A program made the position numbers and the translations under genes. From Trinickia mobilis (lineage in GTDB: Bacteria; Pseudomonadota; Gammaproteobacteria; Burkholderiales; Burkholderiaceae), in the NCBI RefSeq assembly GCF_017315705.1, contig NZ_JAFLRF010000006.1, forward strand, positions 100,555 through 164,554: a stretch of 64,000 nt of DNA. The letters run 5' to 3'. The notes under the pieces are model-generated. The model was not told the origin of the DNA. It was given only the letters and a program-made list of their open reading frames with translations, and did no database searches. Shown piece after piece: positions 44,771 to 51,658 of the stretch (positions are counted from its first letter, which is position 1; each line of letters begins with the position of its first letter).

Positions 44771-45400
44771 TCAGTCGAGCGACAAGCGCAGCGCAAAGCC
44801 GATCAGCGCGGCGGAGAACGTCCAGCGCTGCAAGGTCTGGGCGAGCGGATGCGAGCGCATCCAGTTCGAGATCCGCGCGGCGCCGACCGCATAGACCATA
44901 TCGAAAGTCGCGCCGGCTGCGACGAGCAGGATGCCGAGTTCGGTCACTTGCAGCGCGACCGGACCGGCTTCGGGGCGCACGAACTGCGGCAGCAGCACGG
45001 AGCAGAACAACAGCGCCTTCGGATTGAGCAGGTTCGTCAGCAAGCCCTTGACGAACATCGCGCGCAACGGACGGGACGAGCGATCCGCCTCGTCGCCCGC
45101 CGGCAATGCAAACACCGGCGACCGGAAAATCTGAATCGCGACGTAGGCCAGATACACCGCGCCGCCATAGCGCACCGCTTCATAGAGCCACGGCGCGCTT
45201 TGCAAGAGCGCCGCCACCCCGCACGCCGACAGCGTCACGTGCGTCGCCCGCGAGACGGCGAGGCCGCCCGCGGCGGCGAGCCCGGAGCGCGCACCGCGTC
45301 CGATGCTCGTTTGCAGCACGAGGGCCATGTCCGGCCCCGGCATCGCAAAGACGACCACCAATGCAGCGAGATAAACGATCAGCAAATGACTGGAAACCAT
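44771..45400 (-). CDS. LysE/RhtB-family amino acid exporter
   Basis: A 209-residue, six-helix LysE/RhtB-family translocator. It shows the signature MPGPDMALVLQTSIGRGARS close to the N-terminus (about residues 20-39), GGAVYLAYVAIQIFRS in helix 3, and NLLNPKALLFCSVLLPQFV in the centre, all family hallmarks. Such proteins export amino acids such as homoserine, threonine or lysine. No adjacent LysR/Lrp regulator is present. The start could be three codons earlier (45409). Confidence 0.92.
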   Translation of the reverse strand: MVSSHLLIVYLAALVVVFAMPGPDMALVLQTSIGRGARSGLAAAGGLAVSRATHVTLSACGVAALLQSAPWLYEAVRYGGAVYLAYVAIQIFRSPVFALPAGDEADRSSRPLRAMFVKGLLTNLLNPKALLFCSVLLPQFVRPEAGPVALQVTELGILLVAAGATFDMVYAVGAARISNWMRSHPLAQTLQRWTFSAALIGFALRLSLD

Positions 45401-45499
45401 GACGCACACCGTTGATTAATAGCGCCCCCAGACCTGCCGCTGCGCGTCAGGCCCCCCGAGGGGGCAATCCCCCAAGGGGACTTCCTGCGGGGCGGAAAA

Positions 45500-45516
45500 C
45501 TTGGGGCGGCCCGGCG
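45500..45516 (-). repeat. 17-bp dispersed GC-rich repeat, copy B
   Basis: Exact reverse complement of 36631-36647. The flanks (45449-45500) contain further GC-rich inverted pairs such as CCCCCCGAGGGGG and CCCCCAAGGGG. Confidence 0.5.
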
Positions 45517-45666
45517 TTTTCTCGAGAGGGCTCTATCTTGCAGCCGGCACACAAGCGATTTCCGGCTATTTTCAAAGCGTCTTCCAAGTCATTTGGAGCT
45601 TTCCCCTAACCTGCCCGGGCCGCGCATGGCATAGTGGCGACGCCGACGAACCATGGAGCCTTCCCG

Positions 45667-45900
45667 ATGAACCCCGAACAGGCACGAGCCGAAGAAACCC
45701 GCGCGATGGAGCGCGTCCTCAACGCCACGCGCCAAGTCCAGACGGCGTTCGCGTCGCTCCAATCGCAGTTCCCGCCGCAAGGCGCCGGCAATCCGTCGCA
45801 ATTCGCGCTGCAAACATTCGACGCCGCCCTGCAGGAACTCGAAGACGCACAAGCCGCGTTCGACGAAATGCTAGGCGATCTGCTTGACGGCAACCGTTGA
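45667..45900 (+). CDS. Small all-helical hypothetical protein (77 aa), paralog of 3619-3846
   Basis: A 77-residue helical-hairpin protein: AMERVLNATRQVQTAFASLQ, a Pro/Gly turn (FPPQGAGNPSQ), then LEDAQAAFDEMLGDLLDG. No signal peptide, cysteine or membrane segment. GGAG eight bases before the ATG at 45667 supports the start. It shares layout and key positions with the 75-residue protein at 3619-3846; function unknown. It stands alone. Confidence 0.7.
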   Translation: MNPEQARAEETRAMERVLNATRQVQTAFASLQSQFPPQGAGNPSQFALQTFDAALQELEDAQAAFDEMLGDLLDGNR

Positions 45901-46016
45901 ATGAACTAGCGGTGAGCGCGCCCTGCCCGCACCGGATACGCGCGGCAGCCTCGTTAACTGCCGCGCAGTTCGCCGAATTCGGAGGGGCTGGCGGCGCTGA
46001 CCGTTAGTTGCGATGA

Positions 46017-46154
46017 ACAGGTTGCCCCAGGGTCGCCATAGAAGACGCGCCGCTCGTGGATCTCGGACTGCCGATCTTCCTCGGCCGCACGGTGTACACG
46101 GCGATTCAGGACCGTCCGACTCCCCGCGGCAACGGACCTTACGTCGCGTTCTGA
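46017..46154 (+). pseudogene. C-terminal gene fragment of unrecognised family
   Basis: This frame, open only after a TGA at 46014-46016, reads IEDAPLVDLGLPIFLGRTVY, then TAIQDRPTPRGNGPYVAF and a TGA. It has the look of a true protein C-terminus but has no start codon or ribosome site. I cannot name the family. Probably the end of a deleted gene. Confidence 0.4.
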
Positions 46155-46203
46155 TATCAGCGGTTCTTCAACGCCTCGTAGCGCGTCGGTTTGCCAATAC
46201 GAA

Positions 46204-46230
46204 AGGGCACGACGAAGGAAGTCGTGCCCT
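46204..46230 (-). terminator. Hairpin terminator of the VOC gene
   Basis: AGGGCACGAC (46204-46213), 7-base loop, GTCGTGCCCT (46221-46230): a perfect 10-bp stem just past the stop of the VOC gene (46237), with a short T run (TTTC) on the minus strand. Confidence 0.7.
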
Positions 46231-46236
46231 CTTTCA

Positions 46237-46662
46237 TTATTTCGCGAACAACTGCGATAAATCCTTGAAGGCCTTGAATTCCAGCGCGTTGCCGCAGGGA
46301 TCGAGCAGGAACATCGTCGCCTGTTCGCCGACTTGCCCCTTGAAGCGGATGTACGGTTCGATCACGAACTTCGTGCCGAACGACCTTAGACGCTCGGCCA
46401 GGGCTTCCCACTGGTCCCACTCGAGCACGATGCCGAAGTGCGGGACGGGAACGTCGTGGCCGTCCACCGGATTCGAGTGCGCGTGTTCCTGCGACGCGGT
46501 TTTCGGATGCTCGTGGATCACGAGTTGATGCCCGTAGAAGTTGAAGTCCACCCACTGCGTGCTCGAGCGCCCCTCCTCCAAGCCGAACACCTCGCCATAG
46601 AAACGGCGTGCGGCCGGCAGATCGTAAACAGGGATTGCAAGGTGAAACGGCGAGAGATTCAT
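46237..46662 (-). CDS. VOC-family (glyoxalase/dioxygenase-fold) protein
   Basis: A 141-residue VOC-fold protein. It begins [20 protein letters not shown] and has metal-ligand candidates His7, the histidine in [10 protein letters not shown] and Glu near the end in NALEFKAF, the usual H/H/E pattern of the superfamily. The [15 protein letters not shown] ending is typical for dioxygenase-like or lactoylglutathione-lyase-related members. GGAG six bases before the ATG at 46662 fixes the start. It diverges from a LysR regulator that probably controls it. Substrate unknown. Confidence 0.88.
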   Translation of the reverse strand: MNLSPFHLAIPVYDLPAARRFYGEVFGLEEGRSSTQWVDFNFYGHQLVIHEHPKTASQEHAHSNPVDGHDVPVPHFGIVLEWDQWEALAERLRSFGTKFVIEPYIRFKGQVGEQATMFLLDPCGNALEFKAFKDLSQLFAK

Positions 46663-46826
46663 CGTGTGCTCCGAAGTGATTGGATTGCCAAGACTTTTGG
46701 TTGCGCCGCAGGCGGCCGAGCGATTGCCTATCCAGAATCCGGTCTGGCTCCGGCTGCAATCGTAGAAACAATCCGATGATAATAAAATCAATATATATTT
46801 GTCAGATACACAAACAGCATTTGTAT

Positions 46827-47717
46827 ATGATCCGCGAACTGAAAACCCTGATTGCGGTCGCCCGGGAAGGCACGTTTGCCTCGGCCGGCGACAAGATCGG
46901 CCTGACGCAGGCGGCCGTGAGCGCACAAATGCAGCGCCTCGAGGCCGAACTGGGCTTCGAGCTGTTCGACAGGAAAGGCCGTGCAGCCCATCTCAACAAG
47001 GCGGGCCAACAGATCCTTCTTCAGGCCCAGGAGGTCATCCGCCTCTACAACAATCTGGGGGCCGCGCCAGTCGGGACGCCCGCTTCCGTTCTGGTGAGCA
47101 TCGGCGCCATCGCGTCGGTGCAGCGCTCGTTGCTGCCCGACGCGCTGGCCAAGCTTCACCGTCAATGTCCGGAATGCCGGACGCGGATCATTCCCGGCCT
47201 GTCGATGGAGTTGGTCAATTGGGTCGATGCCGGAGAAATCGACATGGCAGCCGTCATCCGTCCACCATTCTCGCTGCAAAGCGACCTGCGCTGGACGACA
47301 CTCACTCGCGAACCCTACCGGCTGATCGTCCCGCGCGGCGTGCCGGGGGATGACTGGGCGGAACTGCTGTCCACGCAGCCGTTCATCCGCTACGATCGTG
47401 CGTCATTCGGCGGCCGTCAGGTCGATCGCTTCTTGCGCCGGATGCACTTCGCGTTGCGGGAGGTGTGCGAGGCCGATGAACTCGAAGCGATCGTCAAGCT
47501 GGTGGCGAACGGCGTCGGCGTCGCGCTCGTGCCCCAGACCCCGACCCACCGGCGCTGGCCGGCTGCCGTGCGCGCGATCGACCTCGGACAACACACGTTC
47601 CACCGCGACGTCGGGCTGCTCCATCGCGCGACCCAGCAACTGACCGAACCTGCGAGAACGCTGGCGAAGCTCATTGTCAGCCTGGCCGAACCCGCACCGG
47701 GGCGGCAGGACGACTAG
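46827..47717 (+). CDS. LysR-family transcriptional regulator
   Basis: A 296-residue LysR regulator: helix-turn-helix in [20 protein letters not shown], followed by [20 protein letters not shown], and a ligand domain from about 90 ([20 protein letters not shown]). It is transcribed away from the VOC gene across a 164-bp AT-rich gap, the usual setting for a LysR protein and its target. The gap contains TTTGT and ACAAA elements close to the start of this gene. The inducer is not predictable. Confidence 0.9.
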   Translation: MIRELKTLIAVAREGTFASAGDKIGLTQAAVSAQMQRLEAELGFELFDRKGRAAHLNKAGQQILLQAQEVIRLYNNLGAAPVGTPASVLVSIGAIASVQRSLLPDALAKLHRQCPECRTRIIPGLSMELVNWVDAGEIDMAAVIRPPFSLQSDLRWTTLTREPYRLIVPRGVPGDDWAELLSTQPFIRYDRASFGGRQVDRFLRRMHFALREVCEADELEAIVKLVANGVGVALVPQTPTHRRWPAAVRAIDLGQHTFHRDVGLLHRATQQLTEPARTLAKLIVSLAEPAPGRQDD

Positions 47718-47991
47718 TCGGCCGTGAGCGCCCGCGGCCGGCCGGCGAGCGCCGATCATTGCCGTCACAACGGTGAAACAGCATGAAGGTACCCTTCCGC
47801 CTTGAGCGTTGGAGTCGTTTCGAAAGATTCGAGCGCCCCCGATCCGCATCGGATCGTGCGGTAGCGCAGAACTCGAATAATCGAAGGAGTACGATCGGTT
47901 TGTACATGGACGTCCCGGTCGAAATGCAGGTCCACGTGAAAGTCGACGAGTGGCTGCGAGCGTACGGATTGTCCTGAAACTACAAAAAAAT

Positions 47992-48912
47992 ATGCTGATC
48001 AAACTTTCTGCCGGCGACATTAGGCTTGGCAAGCCAATCGACTTTGCGGTCTATAGCGGTGACGGCAAGCTTCTGCTTCAGCAGGGGTATGTCGTCGATT
48101 CAGAGGGCTTGCTCGAGCGACTTTATCGCCTGGGACACCGTGAAGGTACGGCAGCGCGAGCCAGGACCGGCATTCCCTCCACGATCGAACCTTCACCAAC
48201 GGGCGACACTGATCGTAATCAACTGCTCTTCGGCACCGTCAATCTGGACCGCAGTCAACCGGACGAAAATCCGACCACTTCCAAGAAAAGCCCGTCGCTG
48301 CCCAATCTTCGGCAGAAGGTGGAATTCTTTCACTTGACGCGTGACGGCGGCACGGATGCCTTACGCATGGAACTCGCCGGCGTCATTCCCGACGAAGCGC
48401 TCATTGCCCGCCACACGAGGCAGGACGCGCCGGCGCTGGCGACAGGGATGGTCTATGAGGCACGGCTCTTTACCGGTTCGCGGGTCTTCAAGTTCGCCAC
48501 CCGGCTGCTGCCAGAAAGTTCCGGACCGCTAGGTTGCCATTTCCTTAAATATCCTGAGGTCGTTTCTCAGGCGATTGTGCGCAGGCAGCACCGCGTGCCG
48601 ACGTCGATCATCGGCCAGCTTCACACTAACGAGTATCAGCGCCCGGCGACAGATGTCCTGGTCGAAAACGTGAGTTCAATTGGGGTTGGCATTTCAGCGG
48701 AACAGGACTTCCTGATAGTGGGGCAGAGCGCCCGCCTTGCGATGAACCTCTCCATCGACAGCCGCACGCGTCATGTCGAGGTGGTGGTGGAAGTCCGGAA
48801 CCGCCGACAAGAGGGCGGCTGCTTCAAGTACGGACTCCAGATTGTGCAAGTGCCTGACGAAGGTCGGCGCGATATCAAGGACTTCGTGCTCGAGAGCGTC
48901 GCGGCGACTTGA
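47992..48912 (+). CDS. PilZ-domain protein (YcgR-like, c-di-GMP binding)
   Basis: A 306-residue protein with three parts. Residues 1-50 form a small domain (KPIDFAVYSGDGKLLLQQGY) similar to N-terminal regions of c-di-GMP effectors. Then comes a linker of about 50 residues. A YcgR-type N-domain (about 105-195) leads into a C-terminal PilZ domain (196-300). The c-di-GMP site is present: RRQHR at 197-201 fits RxxxR, and ENVSSIGVGI at about 225-234 fits (D/N)xSxxG. YcgR-type proteins slow the flagellar motor or change its switching on c-di-GMP binding. It ends 68 bases from the end of the chemosensory-like operon on the opposite strand, so it may be its output partner; that link is inference. Confidence 0.85.
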   Translation: MLIKLSAGDIRLGKPIDFAVYSGDGKLLLQQGYVVDSEGLLERLYRLGHREGTAARARTGIPSTIEPSPTGDTDRNQLLFGTVNLDRSQPDENPTTSKKSPSLPNLRQKVEFFHLTRDGGTDALRMELAGVIPDEALIARHTRQDAPALATGMVYEARLFTGSRVFKFATRLLPESSGPLGCHFLKYPEVVSQAIVRRQHRVPTSIIGQLHTNEYQRPATDVLVENVSSIGVGISAEQDFLIVGQSARLAMNLSIDSRTRHVEVVVEVRNRRQEGGCFKYGLQIVQVPDEGRRDIKDFVLESVAAT

Positions 48913-48980
48913 AGCTGTGCGGCACCGGGGTGCCGCGTCTCGAGAGAAATTGGCCATTAAAGGCCAGACGGCTCCGTTGC

Positions 48981-49346
48981 TCAGCTTGCGAGCTTCTTAA
49001 ACGTTTCGAGTACCGCCTCGCCTTTGAAAGGCTTGACGATCCAGCCTTTGACGCCAGCTGCCTTGCCTCGCTCCTTCATCGCCGGACTGCTTTCCGTCGT
49101 CAGCATGATCACGTTGACGGTCTGGTTCGCCAGTTCGCCCCGGATCTTCTCGACCATCGTCAGGCCGTCCATGTTCGGCATGTTCACGTCGCTAATGACG
49201 AGCTTGATGCCCGAACCGGTCTTCAGTTTCGCGAGCCCGTCCTTGCCGTCCACCGCCGTATCCACATCGAGGCCGTTCTTTCTTAGAAAACCCGCCACTT
49301 CGTCGCGCACGGTGCTCGAGTCGTCCACCACCAAGATTTTCGCCAT
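48981..49346 (-). CDS. CheY-like single-domain response regulator
   Basis: A 121-residue stand-alone receiver. Acidic pocket D8-D9 (LVVDDSS), phosphoacceptor D53 in VISDVNMPNMDG, the threonine in IMLTTESS and the lysine in WIVKPFK: all CheY residues are intact. AGGAAAGATC precedes the ATG at 49346. Last gene of the operon that starts with the membrane kinase at 54040. It is the obvious phosphate acceptor of that kinase, and the two CheX-like proteins encoded before it are candidates to remove the phosphate. Whether it binds the flagellar motor or another target is unknown. Confidence 0.93.
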   Translation of the reverse strand: MAKILVVDDSSTVRDEVAGFLRKNGLDVDTAVDGKDGLAKLKTGSGIKLVISDVNMPNMDGLTMVEKIRGELANQTVNVIMLTTESSPAMKERGKAAGVKGWIVKPFKGEAVLETFKKLAS

Positions 49347-49380
49347 GATCTTTCCTATCGTATCCTTGAAACGCTACCCA

Positions 49381-50340
49381 TTAAAATAAATCCAGTTCAC
49401 CGGCTTCGACGAGCGCATCGACATCGCCGATGTTTTCCTTGAAGTCCTCAGGCGACCAAGTCAGGCTGAAAATGAAACGCTGGTCGAGAACGACAAACCG
49501 TCCTGACGCTTCGTCAGTCAGGCGGTACTTGAAGCAGAGTTGCGGGTTGCTGGAACCGAAAGAAATGTACCGCTGCTTGTGATTGATCAACAGGGGCACC
49601 TGAATCTGGCTGCGCGATGCCGCATCGGCATCTCCGAGATAGCGGTCCTTAAACGCGCCCCAAATCATGTTGGTAAGCTCGCCAAGCGAGCTGTTCAGGT
49701 CGCGGAAGTCGGCGGCTTCGTTGCGCGTTTGTTCTCTGCTGAGCATATCGAGCAGCGGTTGCTCGTCCGCTTGAATCATCATGTAGCCACGGCACCACGC
49801 ACTCTCGAGGGCAATCAGACTGAACACTTCGCCGAAGATGATCTGGTCCCGCACGATGCAAGGCGTGTCCCAACTAACGGTGAGGTCCCGAAACACATGC
49901 CCCAATCTCGACTCGGTGATCTCGCTGATACCGCGCACTAGCGCGTTCGGATAGTCGAGGCCGAAGATGTATTCGTCGATCGCCTTGCGCAACGTCCCCA
50001 TGTCACTGGCGACGTAGGCTGCACACACCGTCCCCCGCAACGCGGTCGGCAAATCGTCGAGCGTCGGCTGCTCATGACGGCGCAGGATAACGGGCAGCTC
50101 CGGGCGAAGCGCATCGATGCGGGTCGCAATTGCCGTGCTTTCTGCAATCGAGCCGCCATAGTTCTCCGCGAGCAGAATCGCACCCAGATCGATATTTGAG
50201 CGCAACACCGCCGGCAAACGATGTTTGCGCACCTTCAAACCAATCAGATTGTTCTCATCGCAGAAGCGTTTGATCGCCTCAGCATGCTCCGATGAATCAT
50301 CAAGCACGAGCACTTTGCTGACCGGCATGTTCATATTCAT
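49381..50340 (-). CDS. Pseudo-receiver/CheX-like phosphatase fusion
   Basis: A 319-residue two-domain protein. Residues 7-125 follow a receiver fold (VSKVLVLDDSSEHAEAIKRF), but where the phosphoacceptor aspartate is expected the strand reads AILLAENYGG, with no Asp, so it is probably not phosphorylated. Residues about 130-305 look CheX-like: E221 and N224 in SSLGELTNMIWGAF match the E-x2-N catalytic pair of CheC/CheX/FliY phosphatases. The protein ends GELDLF, almost the same as the tail of the neighbouring CheX (GELELF). AAGGAA upstream supports the ATG at 50340. Likely role: dephosphorylating the CheY encoded next to it. Confidence 0.75.
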   Translation of the reverse strand: MNMNMPVSKVLVLDDSSEHAEAIKRFCDENNLIGLKVRKHRLPAVLRSNIDLGAILLAENYGGSIAESTAIATRIDALRPELPVILRRHEQPTLDDLPTALRGTVCAAYVASDMGTLRKAIDEYIFGLDYPNALVRGISEITESRLGHVFRDLTVSWDTPCIVRDQIIFGEVFSLIALESAWCRGYMMIQADEQPLLDMLSREQTRNEAADFRDLNSSLGELTNMIWGAFKDRYLGDADAASRSQIQVPLLINHKQRYISFGSSNPQLCFKYRLTDEASGRFVVLDQRFIFSLTWSPEDFKENIGDVDALVEAGELDLF

Positions 50341-50368
50341 GCTGATTTCCTTACCCACGGGTTCGACT

Positions 50369-50905
50369 TCAAAAGAGTTCAAGTTCGCCGACGCTTTCCG
50401 TGGTGTCGGAGACCTTGGCGGCGAAGTCGAGCGGAGCGTCGGCGCACAGGCATAGCGTTGCCCCGAGGCGCACCGAATCGCCGATCATGACCCGATACGA
50501 CGACACATGGTCCGGTTTCAACTGATCCAGATAGGGGACGCAACCACTGCTGAGCAAGTACGGCGTCGACATTCCGAGATCAGGAAAGTATTCGACCAGT
50601 TGTTGGTTCATCGCTCCGCAGCACAGATTGCTGACCTCGAGCAAACTCTCCTCCAGCGTTCCCTGCCCAGCACCGAGGTAATAGTTACGCGTCGCTTGCT
50701 CATTGTCGAAATGCAGGATCAGCAGCAGTCTGAAAAATATGGATGAAATGGTGAGCACTACGACATCGGCATGCGTCCTCGTTTCGCCTTCCGGCAGCGC
50801 CACGGGCGTGATTTCGCACGAATGCGCGGAGTCGACCGTCAACCGGGAACGCGCGGCGTAGTAGAAGATTTTCTCGAAGCTGTCTATCGCCTGCGCGCTG
50901 ATCAC
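50369..50905 (-). CDS. CheX-like chemotaxis phosphatase
   Basis: A 178-residue protein whose centre carries LEVSNLCCGAMNQQL, with E90 and N93 at the E-x2-N catalytic spacing of the CheC/CheX/FliY family, followed by G97. The strand pattern before it (ADVVVLTISSIFFRLLLILH) fits that fold. The C-terminus is GELELF. The ATG overlaps the stop of the MCP-like gene by 4 bases, so translation is coupled. Expected role: removal of phosphate from the CheY of this operon. Overall similarity is low, so the family call rests mainly on this motif and on context. Confidence 0.72.
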   Translation of the reverse strand: MISAQAIDSFEKIFYYAARSRLTVDSAHSCEITPVALPEGETRTHADVVVLTISSIFFRLLLILHFDNEQATRNYYLGAGQGTLEESLLEVSNLCCGAMNQQLVEYFPDLGMSTPYLLSSGCVPYLDQLKPDHVSSYRVMIGDSVRLGATLCLCADAPLDFAAKVSDTTESVGELELF

Positions 50906-51639
50906 GTCATCGCCTGTTCAAGCTTGGATTGGAACTGGTTCGCAAGCGTCTCGACACTGCCAAGCGATGCGGTGATCATTTTGCCGCCCGCCTGAATGTC
51001 CTGGAACGTGGCGGTTGTAACCAAGTCGTTCTTGTTCAAACTCTCTCGATAGCTCCGCGACAACTCCTGCGAGCGCGAAGCGAGAGTACGCACTTCGCTC
51101 GCAACGACGGAAAAGCCGCGACCGGTCGGGCCTGCGCGAGCCGCTTCAATCGACGCATTCAGCGAAACGATCAGCACGTGGTTGACGATCGACGACAACT
51201 CGTGATTCTTCCTGTGCATGTCCTGGTTCTGCGACATCAGCGAGATCATCTGTTCATGCCAGCGCTCGAAGGTCACCGCGAGACCCTTCAATCGAGCGGA
51301 TTCCGCAGCGATGCGCGTGGCTTGCTGCAACCATTCTTTCTCGCGCTCGATCGCAGCTGCAAGAGCCGTGCGCACTTCGTCTGCGTCGGCCGACTGGGAT
51401 GCTAAATCCTCACGCATGCTGTCCACCAGCGATTCGAGCTCGCGTTTCTCCTGCTCGACTTTGCTCATCGATTCCTGATGCCTTGCGTCGGCTTGTGCGA
51501 GTGCGGCCTCGCGACTCGCATCGGCTTGCGCGCGCTGCACCGCCATCGCCTTGGCGCTCCTTCGCTTTTGCAAGAACCATGTGGCGAGCATGACCAGCGC
51601 GCCGCCCGCCAATGCGGCAACCCCATACCGTTCAACCAC
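50902..51639 (-). CDS. Membrane-anchored MCP signalling-tip protein without sensor domain
   Basis: A 245-residue protein with one N-terminal membrane helix (VAALAGGALVMLATWFL, residues 7-23), then a long coiled coil (about 30-110, rich in Ala, Glu, Lys) and an MCP hairpin tip. The tip reads VSLNASIEAARAGPTGRGFS, then VVASEVRTLASRSQELS. This is the conserved region of chemoreceptors that normally touches CheW and CheA, but the LLALNA segment is altered (VLIVSLNA) and the usual Glu after ARAG is Pro. No ligand-binding domain is present. A GTG at 51639 with GGGGA seven bases upstream is the start. It follows the kinase gene by 19 bases and probably scaffolds it. Confidence 0.8.
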   Translation of the reverse strand: MVERYGVAALAGGALVMLATWFLQKRRSAKAMAVQRAQADASREAALAQADARHQESMSKVEQEKRELESLVDSMREDLASQSADADEVRTALAAAIEREKEWLQQATRIAAESARLKGLAVTFERWHEQMISLMSQNQDMHRKNHELSSIVNHVLIVSLNASIEAARAGPTGRGFSVVASEVRTLASRSQELSRSYRESLNKNDLVTTATFQDIQAGGKMITASLGSVETLANQFQSKLEQAMT

Positions 51640-51658
51640 GGCGTTTCCCCAAATAGGC

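Noticed and set aside
47783..47977. Possible 64-residue plus-strand protein before the PilZ gene
   Set aside because: Low-complexity Arg/Phe-rich start and no ribosome site; more likely leader DNA of the PilZ gene.
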